A stretch of DNA of 64,000 nt, from the NCBI GenBank assembly GCA_002069975.1, contig MWCJ01000002.1:1-64000 (forward strand), in the 5' to 3' direction. The notes beneath the pieces were generated by a model. That model was not told the origin of the DNA and made no database searches. It saw nothing but the letters and a program-made list of their open reading frames with translations. This document shows positions 38,171 to 47,582 of the stretch, in pieces (position 1 is the stretch's first letter; every line of letters begins with the position of its first letter). Source of the DNA: Bacteroidetes bacterium ADurb.Bin217 (GTDB taxonomy: Bacteria; Bacteroidota; Bacteroidia; Bacteroidales; UBA1715). The position numbers and the translations under genes were made by a program.

Positions 38171-38464
38171 CTAATCTTCAACCAAATTCATTCCATCGTC
38201 TAAAATTTCAATAGTCCATTTATGAGTACCCGTACCTTCTACAACAAAATTTCCGAAATAATCACCACCAACTTGATGACTTCCTTCTTGTATTGATTTA
38301 TATACCGACTTTTGCTGAACTGCTATAGAATCGAACCGGATGGTGTCATCAATTAGAATTGTAATAGGGTGCTCGCTTAAATTTCTTACACGAACATGAT
38401 GATCGGGGTCTTTTACGCACGACAGAAACATACAGACTGCACATGCTGCTACAAGTAATTTCAT
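38171..38464 (-). CDS. Small predicted lipoprotein
   Basis: A 97-residue protein with a lipoprotein signal (MKLLVAACAVCMFLSC, lipidated Cys at 16). The mature part is short and probably beta-rich (HVRVRNLSEHPITILIDD, then a KWTIEILDDG end). No family is recognised. It lies 18 bases after the nitroreductase gene on the same strand, so the two may be cotranscribed. Confidence 0.65.
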   Translation of the reverse strand: MKLLVAACAVCMFLSCVKDPDHHVRVRNLSEHPITILIDDTIRFDSIAVQQKSVYKSIQEGSHQVGGDYFGNFVVEGTGTHKWTIEILDDGMNLVED

Positions 38465-38482
38465 AATTTCTATATTAATAAG

Positions 38483-39019
38483 TTATTTGGTTACATACAT
38501 ATTTGTATGTAATTTATCGTATTGTAATTTTTCTAAATCAAATTCGGAACGAGACTCGTTTTTGTAGCCAATACTAATAATAGATTCAACTTCAAAATTG
38601 GAGGGTATTTGCAACAATGCTTTTACAACCTCCGAAGACATTACTCCCGAAGCATGTGTCCGTTTACGAACTTGCACCCAACAACTACCCAAGCCCAAAT
38701 CTTCGGCTGCTAATTGCACATATATAGAAGCAATTGAAGTATCTTCAACCCACACATCACTTTTTGTAGGGTCGGCTATTACAACTACTGCCAACGGGGC
38801 ATCTTTAACAAACGACGCTCCATGCGGTTTACACGCTGCCAACGAAGCCAACAATTCTTGATCGTCAACAAATATAAATTCCCACGGATTGCTGCGTTTA
38901 CTTGCCGGCGACATGAGCAATACTTGTTGTAATTTTTTAATTACATCTTCGGGAATTGGTTCTTGTTTATATTTACGGGTACTCCGTCGTGCTTGTACTA
39001 ATGAAAAAAATGATTGCAT
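38483..39019 (-). CDS. Nitroreductase-family flavoprotein
   Basis: A 178-residue FMN-binding NAD(P)H oxidoreductase. It opens with the family signature SLVQARRSTRKYKQEPIPED. It also contains SPASKRSNPWEFIFV, which contacts FMN, and AAEDLGLGSCWVQVRKR near residue 110. Its substrates could be nitro compounds, quinones or others, and the sequence does not decide. It lies between the YqgE-like gene (20 bases upstream) and the small lipoprotein. Confidence 0.9.
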   Translation of the reverse strand: MQSFFSLVQARRSTRKYKQEPIPEDVIKKLQQVLLMSPASKRSNPWEFIFVDDQELLASLAACKPHGASFVKDAPLAVVVIADPTKSDVWVEDTSIASIYVQLAAEDLGLGSCWVQVRKRTHASGVMSSEVVKALLQIPSNFEVESIISIGYKNESRSEFDLEKLQYDKLHTNMYVTK

Positions 39020-39039
39020 ATGGTATAGTTTTTAATACA

Positions 39040-39624
39040 TTAATTTAATGAAGGATCGCGAGGAAAATCAGCCCATGCTTTGTATTTGTTTCCCATATGC
39101 ATGAGCGTAGTGTTCCATAATTTTTCTTCGCTATGTGTCAATATAGTATTGGTTGAAATATCAGTTACAACCCATGAATTTGCTTTGATTTCGTCGTTGA
39201 GTTGCTGTTGCCCCCATCCGGAATATCCCATAAAAAAACGAATTTCATTGGGCTGTATTAGTTTTTTCTTAATAAGACTTCGCACAGCATCAAAATTTCC
39301 TCCCCAAAACAATCCCGGCATTATTTGCATACTATCAGGAATCATATGCCCTAATGAATGAAGCATTTGCAAGGTATCGTTTGCAACCGGACCACCTATA
39401 CCAACAGTAAATCGACCTTTGGGAATATCATCTACCAATTCGTGCAAAAGTAAGGGAATTCGTTTATTAAGAATATACCCCACAGAACCTTCGGAATCGT
39501 GTAATGTAAGCAAAACAACCGCACGACTAAAGTATGTATCGTTTATAAACGGCACCGACAATAACACCTTACCTACCGCAGGTTCAACTTCGTTGTGAGT
39601 TATATTAAAAATATCTAAATTCAT
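39040..39624 (-). CDS. YqgE/AlgH family protein (DUF179)
   Basis: About 194 residues from the ATG at 39624 (MNLDIFNITH). The upstream in-frame start at 39654 adds ten unlike residues. Family signatures are GKVLLSVPFINDTYFSRAV, GSVGYILNKR, GIGGPVANDTLQMLH and the C-terminal FMGYSGWGQQQLNDEIK. The family is widespread, soluble and of unclear biochemical function (AlgH affects alginate regulation in Pseudomonas). It starts a run with the nitroreductase gene on the minus strand. Confidence 0.92.
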   Translation of the reverse strand: MNLDIFNITHNEVEPAVGKVLLSVPFINDTYFSRAVVLLTLHDSEGSVGYILNKRIPLLLHELVDDIPKGRFTVGIGGPVANDTLQMLHSLGHMIPDSMQIMPGLFWGGNFDAVRSLIKKKLIQPNEIRFFMGYSGWGQQQLNDEIKANSWVVTDISTNTILTHSEEKLWNTTLMHMGNKYKAWADFPRDPSLN

Positions 39625-39704
39625 AACAAATAATTGTTCGTTATAAAAATACATATTTATTTTATAATTTCAAAATTGATTTTCAATCTTGTTGTATTGG
39701 GTTA

Positions 39705-39770
39705 GAAGGTTTGAATATCTGAGCGTCTTATTGCCTTAATGTCGGAAGGTCAAAAGAGTCTTAAAAGTCA
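39705..39770 (-). repeat. Degenerate 8-bp tandem array, copy D
   Basis: Read on the minus strand, the array begins at the VanZ-like gene's TGA stop and continues as 8-9 base units close to AGACTTTC, including GACCTTC, CGACATTA, AGACGCTC, AGATATTC and AAACCTTC. It has the same unit as the arrays at 10208, 47305 and 47583. Confidence 0.55.
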
Positions 39771-40154
39771 TTTATTTATACCATTTATAACACAATGCCT
39801 TTTGCACAGTTTACGAAATACTATAATCCCAATAACTACTCCCATTGCATTTGAAACAATATCAACAACTTCAAAGCTACGTTGCGACACAATTGGCTGC
39901 AAAATTTCGATACAAATACTTATACACACAAAACTAATTGGAGTAAGCACATATACACGTTTATTCAATGGGGCATACGACAAATAATTTCGAAGAAATA
40001 ATATCATCAATACACCATACAACATAAAATGAATAAGTTTGTCTTGATGTTTAAACAAAAACCATTCTGGTTCGAGTGAATCTTTAGGAGCTAAACTTCC
40101 ATATAAAATACACAAAAACCACAAAATACTTACCCAGAATTTTCTAATTATCAT
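39768..40154 (-). CDS. VanZ-like membrane protein
   Basis: A 128-residue protein with three or four TM helices. The conserved VanZ-family features are the early SLAPKD and the HQDKLIHFMLYGVLMILF segment, then EILQPIVSQRSFEVVDIVSNAMG near residue 90. VanZ proteins are linked to glycopeptide tolerance in some Firmicutes, but most homologues have no known role. The start overlaps the stop of the thioredoxin-like gene by four bases (ATGA), so they are coupled. Its stop codon is the first triplet of an 8-bp repeat array. Confidence 0.85.
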   Translation of the reverse strand: MIIRKFWVSILWFLCILYGSLAPKDSLEPEWFLFKHQDKLIHFMLYGVLMILFLRNYLSYAPLNKRVYVLTPISFVCISICIEILQPIVSQRSFEVVDIVSNAMGVVIGIIVFRKLCKRHCVINGINK

Positions 40155-41524
40155 AACAACCCGAGTTTTTTCATACTTGCAATATAATCATCATATTCGA
40201 TTGGTTTTGATACAATTACCCCATCTTGAATAATAAAAATAGTTGGCGTTGCGTATACATAAAACGCTTGAGCTAATTGCCCCTCCCATTGTTTTGTATC
40301 ACACACTTGTATGGTTTTGTTCCACTCGGGAATACCACTTGTAAACTGCTTATAATCTGTCAACACCGAATCAAGCGAAACTGTAATTAAAGAATATCCG
40401 GGATCTTTTTTCTTTGCATAATCTAAAACAATAGCGGGTAACATTTGAGTACAATGTCCACACCAGGAAGCCCAAAACACAATAATATGCGTTCCTTTTG
40501 CTACATCAAGTTGAGTAAACGACTTAGCTTGTAACGATGTAAATGAAAAATGAGGAACAGTCTTACCAATTGCCAATTCCGTATTATTTAAAGCCTTACG
40601 TTGCAATGTAGTTTTACTTTGCCCTTCAACACACTGTCGATCTTGCAGATATTTAGCCGAAATATACTGAAGCACATCTTGAGCTCCCATAGTTTCGAAT
40701 CCGTTTAACAAATAATTTACAACAAAATCATGCGTAGTTGGATACGGTTTCGTTTTAGATACAATTACATCAACAGCTTGCATAAATACCGTATTGTTTT
40801 TTGATTTTTGATATTGGTCGGAGAATAATCCCAAATATGTAATACAAGCAGTAGTAAAAATATTAGTATTACATAAAAGCGTATCGGAAAAATCGACACC
40901 ATCGAAAAAATGAGCTATTTGATATGCTTTTTTTTCTTGTTCCGAAACTAATGTAGGCGGCAATATCGGGAGCGACGAACCTATGATTCTATCGACAAAC
41001 AAACCTTGAGATTTAGCACGCATATCGGAAATAGTAGCAGAAAAACTTGCCAACAGCTGCAAATACTCTTGCTTTGTAACTTCTAAATATTTAGACCCGG
41101 TATAATGATCAAAAGTATATTCCAAAATTTCGGCATTACCCAATACGAGTTGTTTATGACGAATAAAAGCATAATACAACCGATTTTCCTCAGATTCTTC
41201 AATTAGCACATTTTGTAACTGAGTAATTTCAGTTCTCATTCGTACATTCTCTTTATTAAAAATAAAGAACACCTCGGCATTACGTAATTGGGGCAACACA
41301 AATGAATACATGCCTACCGGACTTTGATTGGTAAATACAGACCGAAAAGTTCCCGACAAATCAGCAGTAACGGTATCAACAAAATACGACATATCACCAT
41401 TTATTTGAGCCACATAAGCCTGTTGTCCATTAAATCCGGGGAGAGTAAGACTAACTGTGTATTCTTTTGAAAACATTGTATACCAAGCTAAAAGAAATAT
41501 ACAAACACTTAATATTTTTTTCAT
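40151..41524 (-). CDS. TlpA/ResA-like thiol-disulfide protein
   Basis: About 457 residues from the ATG at 41524 (MKKILSVCIFLLAW), with a signal peptide ending near FSKEY. The N-terminal 300 residues are a DUF4369/DUF5106-like region common in Bacteroidota thioredoxin proteins. The C-terminal 140 residues are a thioredoxin fold with WASWCGHCTQM (CxxC) and the cis-Pro segment ATPTIF. It probably reduces or exchanges disulfides in the periplasm. Partners are unknown. It is translationally coupled to the VanZ-like gene. Confidence 0.88.
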   Translation of the reverse strand: MKKILSVCIFLLAWYTMFSKEYTVSLTLPGFNGQQAYVAQINGDMSYFVDTVTADLSGTFRSVFTNQSPVGMYSFVLPQLRNAEVFFIFNKENVRMRTEITQLQNVLIEESEENRLYYAFIRHKQLVLGNAEILEYTFDHYTGSKYLEVTKQEYLQLLASFSATISDMRAKSQGLFVDRIIGSSLPILPPTLVSEQEKKAYQIAHFFDGVDFSDTLLCNTNIFTTACITYLGLFSDQYQKSKNNTVFMQAVDVIVSKTKPYPTTHDFVVNYLLNGFETMGAQDVLQYISAKYLQDRQCVEGQSKTTLQRKALNNTELAIGKTVPHFSFTSLQAKSFTQLDVAKGTHIIVFWASWCGHCTQMLPAIVLDYAKKKDPGYSLITVSLDSVLTDYKQFTSGIPEWNKTIQVCDTKQWEGQLAQAFYVYATPTIFIIQDGVIVSKPIEYDDYIASMKKLGLL

Positions 41525-41652
41525 ATTCAACACCATTACATTAATTTAAAATTTTACACGAAAATACTTGTTTTAATTATTATATCATAATTTAAGAGAT
41601 TGAAGATTGCATTGAATGTTTAAAAATTTATACAATTTCTTAGCCTATTTTT

Positions 41653-41682
41653 TTGATAATTAGAATAAATAATATATTTTTG
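41653..41682 (+). promoter_or_regulatory. Promoter of the rimP-nusA-infB operon
   Basis: TTG at 41653-41655 and TATTTTTG at 41675-41682 are separated by exactly 19 bases, an excellent match to the Bacteroidota promoter form. The rimP start is 60 bases downstream. Confidence 0.8.
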
Positions 41683-41704
41683 CTTCGGATTTTCGAATGA
41701 TATG

Positions 41705-41727
41705 AAGGGACAATTCGTCCCTTTTTT
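41705..41727 (+). terminator. Terminator-like hairpin in the rimP leader (possible attenuator)
   Basis: AAGGGAC (41705-41711) pairs with GTCCCTT (41717-41723) around a 5-base loop and runs into six T. It lies between the predicted promoter and the rimP start, so it would end transcripts before the operon unless antitermination occurs. Confidence 0.7.
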
Positions 41728-41742
41728 ATTAGTATTAATTGT

Positions 41743-42219
41743 ATGACATATAAAATTACAAAAGAACACTTAGAACAATTAGTAAACTCATTTACTGAGG
41801 GTACCAATATGTTTATTGTGGAAATTACCATTTCAAAAGCCAATGCTATTACTATTAGTATAGATTCAGATCAAGGAATTGATATTGATACGTGCGTAGA
41901 ATTAAGCCGATATATTGAGCAGCATCTTGACCGAGAACAAGAAGATTTTGAACTCACAGTTGCCTCTGCAGGATTATCGGAACCATTTAAAGTATACAAA
42001 CAATATGAAAAAAATATAGGAAAACTAGTTAGAGTTCTTACTTCCGACAATAAAAAATATATAGGCACACTTATGTCGGTTAACGAACAAGAAATAATGT
42101 TAACCTACACTGAAATGGTAAAAACGGGACCAAAAGGCAAGAAAAAAGAAGTAGAATCAAAGGTTACAATACCATTTTCTACAATAAAAAAAACAATGTT
42201 AGAAATAATTTTTAAATAA
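41743..42219 (+). CDS. rimP: Ribosome maturation factor RimP
   Basis: Helps assemble the 30S ribosomal subunit. The 158-residue protein has the N-terminal alpha-beta domain with ITISIDSDQGIDIDTCVELSR, the linker LTVASAGLSEPFKVYKQY, and the C-terminal SH3-like domain (LVRVLTSDNKKYIGTL). It heads the classic rimP-nusA-infB operon, 33 bases before nusA. Confidence 0.95.
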   Translation: MTYKITKEHLEQLVNSFTEGTNMFIVEITISKANAITISIDSDQGIDIDTCVELSRYIEQHLDREQEDFELTVASAGLSEPFKVYKQYEKNIGKLVRVLTSDNKKYIGTLMSVNEQEIMLTYTEMVKTGPKGKKKEVESKVTIPFSTIKKTMLEIIFK

Positions 42220-42252
42220 TAATTATATATTCATTTTCAAAATAGTAGAGGG

Positions 42253-43512
42253 ATGAAAATAGAACATCAAAATTTAATAGAAACATTTTCGGAGTTCAAA
42301 GAACTTAAAAATATCAATCGTCCAACCATGATGCACATATTAGAAGATGTGTTTAGAAGTATGTTGAAACGCAAATTCAATATAGAAGAAGATGAAGATA
42401 TTCAAAAAAGTTTCGATATAATTATAAATATTGACAAAGGCGATTTTGAAATTTGGCATAATCGTGAAGTTGTAGCTGATGATGAATTAGAAAATCCATT
42501 ACATCAAATTTCGATAAGCGAAGCAAAAAAAATTGATGAAGATTATGAAATTGGAGAAGATGTAACCAACGAAGTTCGACTAGAAGACTTTGGACGACGA
42601 GAAGTTTTAAGCATTCGTCAAAACTTGATTTCTCGAATTATGGATTTAGAGAAAAACAATGTATATAATAAATATAAAGACCAAGTTGGTGAAATAGTAA
42701 CAGGCGAAGTGTATCAAGTATGGAAAAAAGAAATACTAATACTCGATGATGAAGGAAACGAACTTATTTTACCAAAAACAGAACAAATTCCATCGGATTT
42801 TTTCCGTAAAGGCGACAATGTTCGCGGAGTTGTAGCACGCGTAGAAATGCGAAACGGGAATCCATTAGTAATTATATCTCGCACATCACCATTTTTCCTT
42901 GAACGACTTTTTGAACTTGAAGTTCCGGAAATATTCGACGGTTTAATTACCATCAAAAAAATTGTACGTATACCTGGTGAAAAAGCAAAAATTGCAGTTG
43001 AATCATACGATGAACGCATAGACCCTGTAGGTGCTTGCGTAGGAATGAAAGGTTCGAGAATTCATGGTATTGTTCGTGAATTACGTAACGAAAATATAGA
43101 TGTAATTAACTATACAGCAAATCCACAACTGCTTATACAACGATCATTAAATCCAGCAAAAATATCGTCGATAGTAATAGACGAAGCACATAAAAAAGCT
43201 GAAGTATTTATGAAACCCGATCAAGTATCACTTGCTATAGGTAAAGGTGGAACAAATATTCGTTTAGCAAGTCAACTTACCGGTTACGAACTTGATGTAT
43301 ACCGTGATAATATCGAAGAAGAAGAAGATGTAAATTTAGAAGAATTTGCAGACGAAATAGAAGAATGGATTATTCAAGAATTTAAAAAAGTAGGATGTGA
43401 TACAGCAAAAAGCATCTTAAAATTGAACAAAGAAGAATTGCTAAAACGAACAGATTTAGAAGAAGAAACAATAAACGAAGTATTAGAAATATTACGAGCT
43501 GAATTTGAATAA
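42253..43512 (+). CDS. nusA: Transcription termination/antitermination factor NusA
   Basis: Binds RNA polymerase and controls pausing, termination and antitermination. The 419-residue protein has an N-terminal polymerase-binding domain (with RPTMMHILEDVFRSML), an S1 domain (GEIVTGEVYQVWKKEILIL), and KH domains with the family signatures DPVGACVGMKGSRIHGIVRE and SLAIGKGGTNIRLASQL. A short C-terminal helical region (EEWIIQEFKKVGCDTAKS) ends it. Long acidic repeats of proteobacterial NusA are absent. Confidence 0.97.
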   Translation: MKIEHQNLIETFSEFKELKNINRPTMMHILEDVFRSMLKRKFNIEEDEDIQKSFDIIINIDKGDFEIWHNREVVADDELENPLHQISISEAKKIDEDYEIGEDVTNEVRLEDFGRREVLSIRQNLISRIMDLEKNNVYNKYKDQVGEIVTGEVYQVWKKEILILDDEGNELILPKTEQIPSDFFRKGDNVRGVVARVEMRNGNPLVIISRTSPFFLERLFELEVPEIFDGLITIKKIVRIPGEKAKIAVESYDERIDPVGACVGMKGSRIHGIVRELRNENIDVINYTANPQLLIQRSLNPAKISSIVIDEAHKKAEVFMKPDQVSLAIGKGGTNIRLASQLTGYELDVYRDNIEEEEDVNLEEFADEIEEWIIQEFKKVGCDTAKSILKLNKEELLKRTDLEEETINEVLEILRAEFE

Positions 43513-43566
43513 TATTTATTCAATATAACAGCATGTATTTTTTAGTATGAATTCAAAGAAGGTAAT

Positions 43567-46542
43567 ATGGCCATAAGATTAATAAAAGCATCAAGAGAAT
43601 TTAATGTAGGTATTTCAACTATTGTTGAATTTCTTGAAAAAAAAGGACATGCAATTGATTCGGATCCCAACTCAAAGATTCCCGATGAATTGTATCAATT
43701 AATAGAAAAAGAGTTTCAAACCGAAGGGTCTGTAAAAAAGGCTGCTAAACAAATTGATTTGTCTGAAACTCGAAAAAAACAAGAAATTATTACAATTTCT
43801 GATATGGTTGACCCCCCCAAACAACCGGAAGAAGGAACTATTGAAACAGTTATTCCTGAATTTGAACACAAATTAAATGTTGTAGGGAAAATTGATTTAA
43901 ATTCGCTTAAAAAAGGCAAATTATCAAAACAAGAAGCCCCAAAACAAGAGTCAATTGAAGAAAAAGTAATTACTAAACCTGAAAAACCTATTACACCAGT
44001 TTCTGTTACAATAGAAAAACCACAAGAAATTGAAGAGGTTGAAGAGGATAATGATGAAGACGAAATTGAAGAAACTGACCTTGATAACGAAGATGAGGAT
44101 AACGATGAAGATGAGAATTCTGAAGTTGAACCTAATACTGAATCTATAGGAGATGAAAACGAAACTACAGAAGCTCAAGATGATATTTATAGACCAAATA
44201 AAACAGTATTAGAAAATACGGTTAAAGTATTAGGGCAAATAGATTTATCGTCGTTAAATCAAAAAACAAGACCCGACAGAAAGTCGAAAAAAGAAAAAGA
44301 GCAAGAACGTAAAGCTCGAAAAGATAAATTCAAACAACCATCTACTTCAACGGCTACACCTGAAACAAAAACAGAACAAAATCAGGAACCTCAAAAGCCA
44401 AAAGAATCAAAAGAAGATTTTTATAAAGCTTCGATTGACACCATAAAAAAACCTACAGTAATAGGGAAAATTGAATTAGACCCTGATGCAAAAGACGATT
44501 TTGAGCGTAAAAAACGTAAACGCATTAAAAAAGGAAAAATTGACATATCTGCAAAAGATGTATTTGATTTATATGATAAAGTTGATAAACCTTCGGTAAA
44601 AAAAGGTGTAACTAAAAAACCTCGTATAATTCACGAAGAAGTTAACTTAGAAGATGTAGACAAACAAATTAAAGACACAATGGCTCGCCTTGTAGGTGGC
44701 AAAAAAACCAAATCTTCGAAATATCGTCGCGACAAACGTGATGCTATTCGACAAGAAATGGAAGAACAACAAGAACTTCAAAGTTTAGAAGATAAAATAT
44801 TGAAAGTTACCGAATTTATATCGGCCAACGACCTTTCGAGCATGATGGATATTCCTGCGACTCAAATTATATCTACCTGCATGAGTGTTGGATTGTTTAT
44901 CTCTCTAAACCAACGTTTAGATGCAGAAACCATACAATTAATAGCTGGTGAATTTGGATATGAAGTACAATTTATTTCGGCTGAAATTCAAGAAGCTATA
45001 GATGAGATTGAAGATAAACCCGAAGATTTGATTCCACGTCCTCCTATTGTAACAGTTATGGGACACGTAGATCATGGTAAAACTTCGCTATTGGATTATG
45101 TACGTAAAACAAACGTAATTGCTGGAGAAGCCGGGGGAATAACACAGCATATTGGAGCATACAGTGTTCAATTACCTGATAATAAAAAAATAACATTCCT
45201 TGACACACCAGGTCACGAAGCATTTACCGCAATGCGTGCACGTGGAGCTCAAGTTACCGATATTGTAATTATTGTAGTTGCTGCAGACGATAGTGTAATG
45301 CCTCAAACCATTGAAGCAATAAATCACGCATCAGCAGCCGGTGTTCCAATAATTTTCGCTATTAATAAAATAGATAAAGACGGTGCAAATCCTGATAAAA
45401 TTCGCGAACAATTAGCAAATATGAATTATTTGGTAGAAGAATGGGGCGGAAAATATCAATCACAAGAAATTTCTGCAAAATTCGGAAAAAAAGTAGACGA
45501 GTTAATGGAAAAAGTATTGCTTGAGGCTGAACTTTTAGAACTCAAAGCTAATCCAAATAAACCGGCATACGGAACCGTAATTGAATCGGAACTTGATAAA
45601 GGTCGCGGATATGTTTCTACTATTATGGTTACAGCGGGAACATTGCGTGTAGGCGATATTATGCTTGCAGGTACACATACAGGTAAGGTAAAAGCAATGT
45701 TTAACGAACGTAACCAAAAAATAACAGAAGCTGGTCCTTCTACTCCGGTTATTGTTCTTGGTTTAGATGGAGCACCTCAAGCCGGGGATAAATTCCATGT
45801 TATGAAAACTGAGCGTGAAGCTCGTGAAATTGCAAACAAACGCGAACAATTACAACGTGAACAAGAACTTAAAACTCTTAAACACATTACTCTCGATGAA
45901 ATTGGTCGCCGTATAGCTATAGGAAACTTCCAAGAATTAAGTATTATTATTAAAGGGGACGTTGATGGTTCTGTAGAAGCACTTGCAGATTCGTTGATAA
46001 AACTATCAACCGAAGAAATACAAGTTGCTATAAAACACAAAGCTGTAGGTCAGATTTCCGAATCAGATGTATTGTTAGCTTCGGCATCAGATGCAATTAT
46101 AATAGGATTCCAAGTACGTCCTTCGTTGGCGGCTCGTAAATTAGCCGAAAAAGAAGGTATAGATATCCGTTTATATTCTATAATATACGATGCAATAAAC
46201 GAAGTAAAAGATGCAATGACTGGAATGCTTTCACCTGAAATTAAAGAAGAAATTTTAGGTAGTTGTGAAATTCGTGAAGTATTTAAAATTACTAAAGTAG
46301 GTACTGTTGCTGGTTGCTTTGTTACCGATGGTAAAATTGTGCGTAATGCTAAAATTCGTATTATTCGCGATGGTATCGTAGTATATACAGGCGATTTGGG
46401 TTCACTCAAACGATTCAAAGAAGATGTAAAAGAAGTAACTCGCGGATACGAATGCGGTTTAAATATTCACAATTATAATGATATTAAAGAAGGTGATATC
46501 ATTGAAGCATTTGAACAAAAGGAAGTAAAACGAAAATTATAA
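43567..46542 (+). CDS. infB: Translation initiation factor IF-2
   Basis: GTPase that places initiator tRNA on the ribosome. The 991-residue protein has an N-terminal IF2N-like helical start (IRLIKASREFNVGISTIVEFL). A roughly 350-residue Lys/Glu-rich unstructured region includes a strongly acidic stretch (about 155-200). The G domain starts near residue 495: VMGHVDHGKTSLLD, a G2 GGITQHIG, DTPGHEAF and NKIDKDGANP. The C-terminal domains include GRGYVSTIMVTAG and VFKITKVGTVAGC. The long charged N-terminus is usual in Bacteroidota. Confidence 0.97.
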   Translation: MAIRLIKASREFNVGISTIVEFLEKKGHAIDSDPNSKIPDELYQLIEKEFQTEGSVKKAAKQIDLSETRKKQEIITISDMVDPPKQPEEGTIETVIPEFEHKLNVVGKIDLNSLKKGKLSKQEAPKQESIEEKVITKPEKPITPVSVTIEKPQEIEEVEEDNDEDEIEETDLDNEDEDNDEDENSEVEPNTESIGDENETTEAQDDIYRPNKTVLENTVKVLGQIDLSSLNQKTRPDRKSKKEKEQERKARKDKFKQPSTSTATPETKTEQNQEPQKPKESKEDFYKASIDTIKKPTVIGKIELDPDAKDDFERKKRKRIKKGKIDISAKDVFDLYDKVDKPSVKKGVTKKPRIIHEEVNLEDVDKQIKDTMARLVGGKKTKSSKYRRDKRDAIRQEMEEQQELQSLEDKILKVTEFISANDLSSMMDIPATQIISTCMSVGLFISLNQRLDAETIQLIAGEFGYEVQFISAEIQEAIDEIEDKPEDLIPRPPIVTVMGHVDHGKTSLLDYVRKTNVIAGEAGGITQHIGAYSVQLPDNKKITFLDTPGHEAFTAMRARGAQVTDIVIIVVAADDSVMPQTIEAINHASAAGVPIIFAINKIDKDGANPDKIREQLANMNYLVEEWGGKYQSQEISAKFGKKVDELMEKVLLEAELLELKANPNKPAYGTVIESELDKGRGYVSTIMVTAGTLRVGDIMLAGTHTGKVKAMFNERNQKITEAGPSTPVIVLGLDGAPQAGDKFHVMKTEREAREIANKREQLQREQELKTLKHITLDEIGRRIAIGNFQELSIIIKGDVDGSVEALADSLIKLSTEEIQVAIKHKAVGQISESDVLLASASDAIIIGFQVRPSLAARKLAEKEGIDIRLYSIIYDAINEVKDAMTGMLSPEIKEEILGSCEIREVFKITKVGTVAGCFVTDGKIVRNAKIRIIRDGIVVYTGDLGSLKRFKEDVKEVTRGYECGLNIHNYNDIKEGDIIEAFEQKEVKRKL

Positions 46543-46547
46543 TAACA

Positions 46548-47234
46548 ATGAAATATTACATTCTAGCCATTAAAAAATATGCTACTTTTAGCGGAAGAGC
46601 CTCGCGAAAAGAATTTTGGTATTTTGCTCTTATTAATATGCTCATTTCATATATATTTGGAGTAATTAGTGTTGCATCTGACAATAGTATAAACCTTAAT
46701 AGATTATATACTCTATTTATATTATTGCCAGCAATTGCAGTAACAGTTCGACGACTGAATGATATTGGAAAGCAATGGTGGAATATGTTTATTCCAGTAT
46801 ATAATCTTTTATTAGTTCTGCGCCCGAGCATTCAAGGAATCACAACACATGGCGATGCCCCCGACGCTCAAGATAGTATTTTGTTGGCAGAAATTAGTGA
46901 ATTGGAATTTACAAAACCAGAATTTCTATCACATTCATTTAAAATATTCTTTAAAACTATTTGGTTTATGATTCTCTTTTGTATAGTTGCCCCGTTATCT
47001 CCATTTTTATTAATAGGCGGTGGCGCTTTATCAATATTAGTATTTAACCGAACATTTTCAAATATTGTATCAAGAGTTATACTTGCATGGTTCTTATGGT
47101 TTCCTATACTTACCTGCGTTATAATCGGAGCACTATTACCTACATCTAACTTCACAGTTAAAGAGATTCGATATCAATTACAAAAACTGAATGAGTGGTA
47201 TTCGTACAGAGGACAGGGAATTTTACATTATTAG
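46548..47234 (+). CDS. DUF805-type membrane protein
   Basis: A 228-residue protein whose first half matches the DUF805 pattern: YYILAIKKYATFSGRASRKEFW, two TM helices and AVTVRRLNDIGKQWWNMFIP. The second half adds two or three more TM helices (around 135-190) and is not typical of the short family. The function is unknown. It starts only 5 bases after the infB stop, so it is probably at the end of the rimP-nusA-infB transcript. Confidence 0.8.
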   Translation: MKYYILAIKKYATFSGRASRKEFWYFALINMLISYIFGVISVASDNSINLNRLYTLFILLPAIAVTVRRLNDIGKQWWNMFIPVYNLLLVLRPSIQGITTHGDAPDAQDSILLAEISELEFTKPEFLSHSFKIFFKTIWFMILFCIVAPLSPFLLIGGGALSILVFNRTFSNIVSRVILAWFLWFPILTCVIIGALLPTSNFTVKEIRYQLQKLNEWYSYRGQGILHY

Positions 47235-47245
47235 ACTATATTCAT

Positions 47246-47276
47246 AAAAAAAGGGAGTTAAAAACTCTTTTTTTTA
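47246..47276 (+). terminator. Probable terminator of the rimP-infB operon
   Basis: AAAAAAAGGGAGTT (47246-47259) pairs, with two G-U pairs, with AACTCTTTTTTTTT-like sequence to 47276. It lies just after the DUF805 gene and ends in a T run. Confidence 0.6.
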
Positions 47277-47304
47277 TAACCCATCACTTACTATTCATGG
47301 ATAT

Positions 47305-47330
47305 TGACCTTTTCAGACTTTCAGACATAA
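47305..47330 (+). repeat. Degenerate 8-bp tandem array, copy C
   Basis: TGACCTTTTC is followed by octamers AGACTTTC and AGACATAA. A short version of the unit seen at 10208, 39705 and 47583. Confidence 0.45.
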
Positions 47331-47429
47331 AATGTAACGTACGACACGGCATTAATTCCGTTTGTTCTTTTTCTTACGAACTTAGCACCTAAAAGTACAA
47401 TGGTTTCAAACCAATTTATTTTTTACGGT

Positions 47430-47505
47430 AAGCTTGCTTCGTTAGAGGCAATATATCGGTAGAAAACCAAATATACACATACCCTCCATAGTAGGTGGAG
47501 AAAAT
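47430..47505. repeat. Two short extragenic hairpins (REP-like)
   Basis: GCTTC-GTTA-GAGGC at 47436-47449, followed by ATATCGGTAGAAAA, resembles in reverse orientation the palindromes at 10094 and 10145. A second hairpin, CTCCA (47484-47488) with TGGAG (47496-47500), lies 35 bases later. Neither is followed by a T run. Confidence 0.45.
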
Positions 47506-47582
47506 AATTTCTGACAGAGAGGGGGGTGGTAATAATTTTGAATGTAATTCCAACAATAATTTCATCCTTTCGTGATTAAAAA

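Noticed and set aside
47195-47392. 65-codon open frame overlapping the DUF805 stop
   Set aside because: It crosses a terminator and an 8-bp repeat array and has no coding features.
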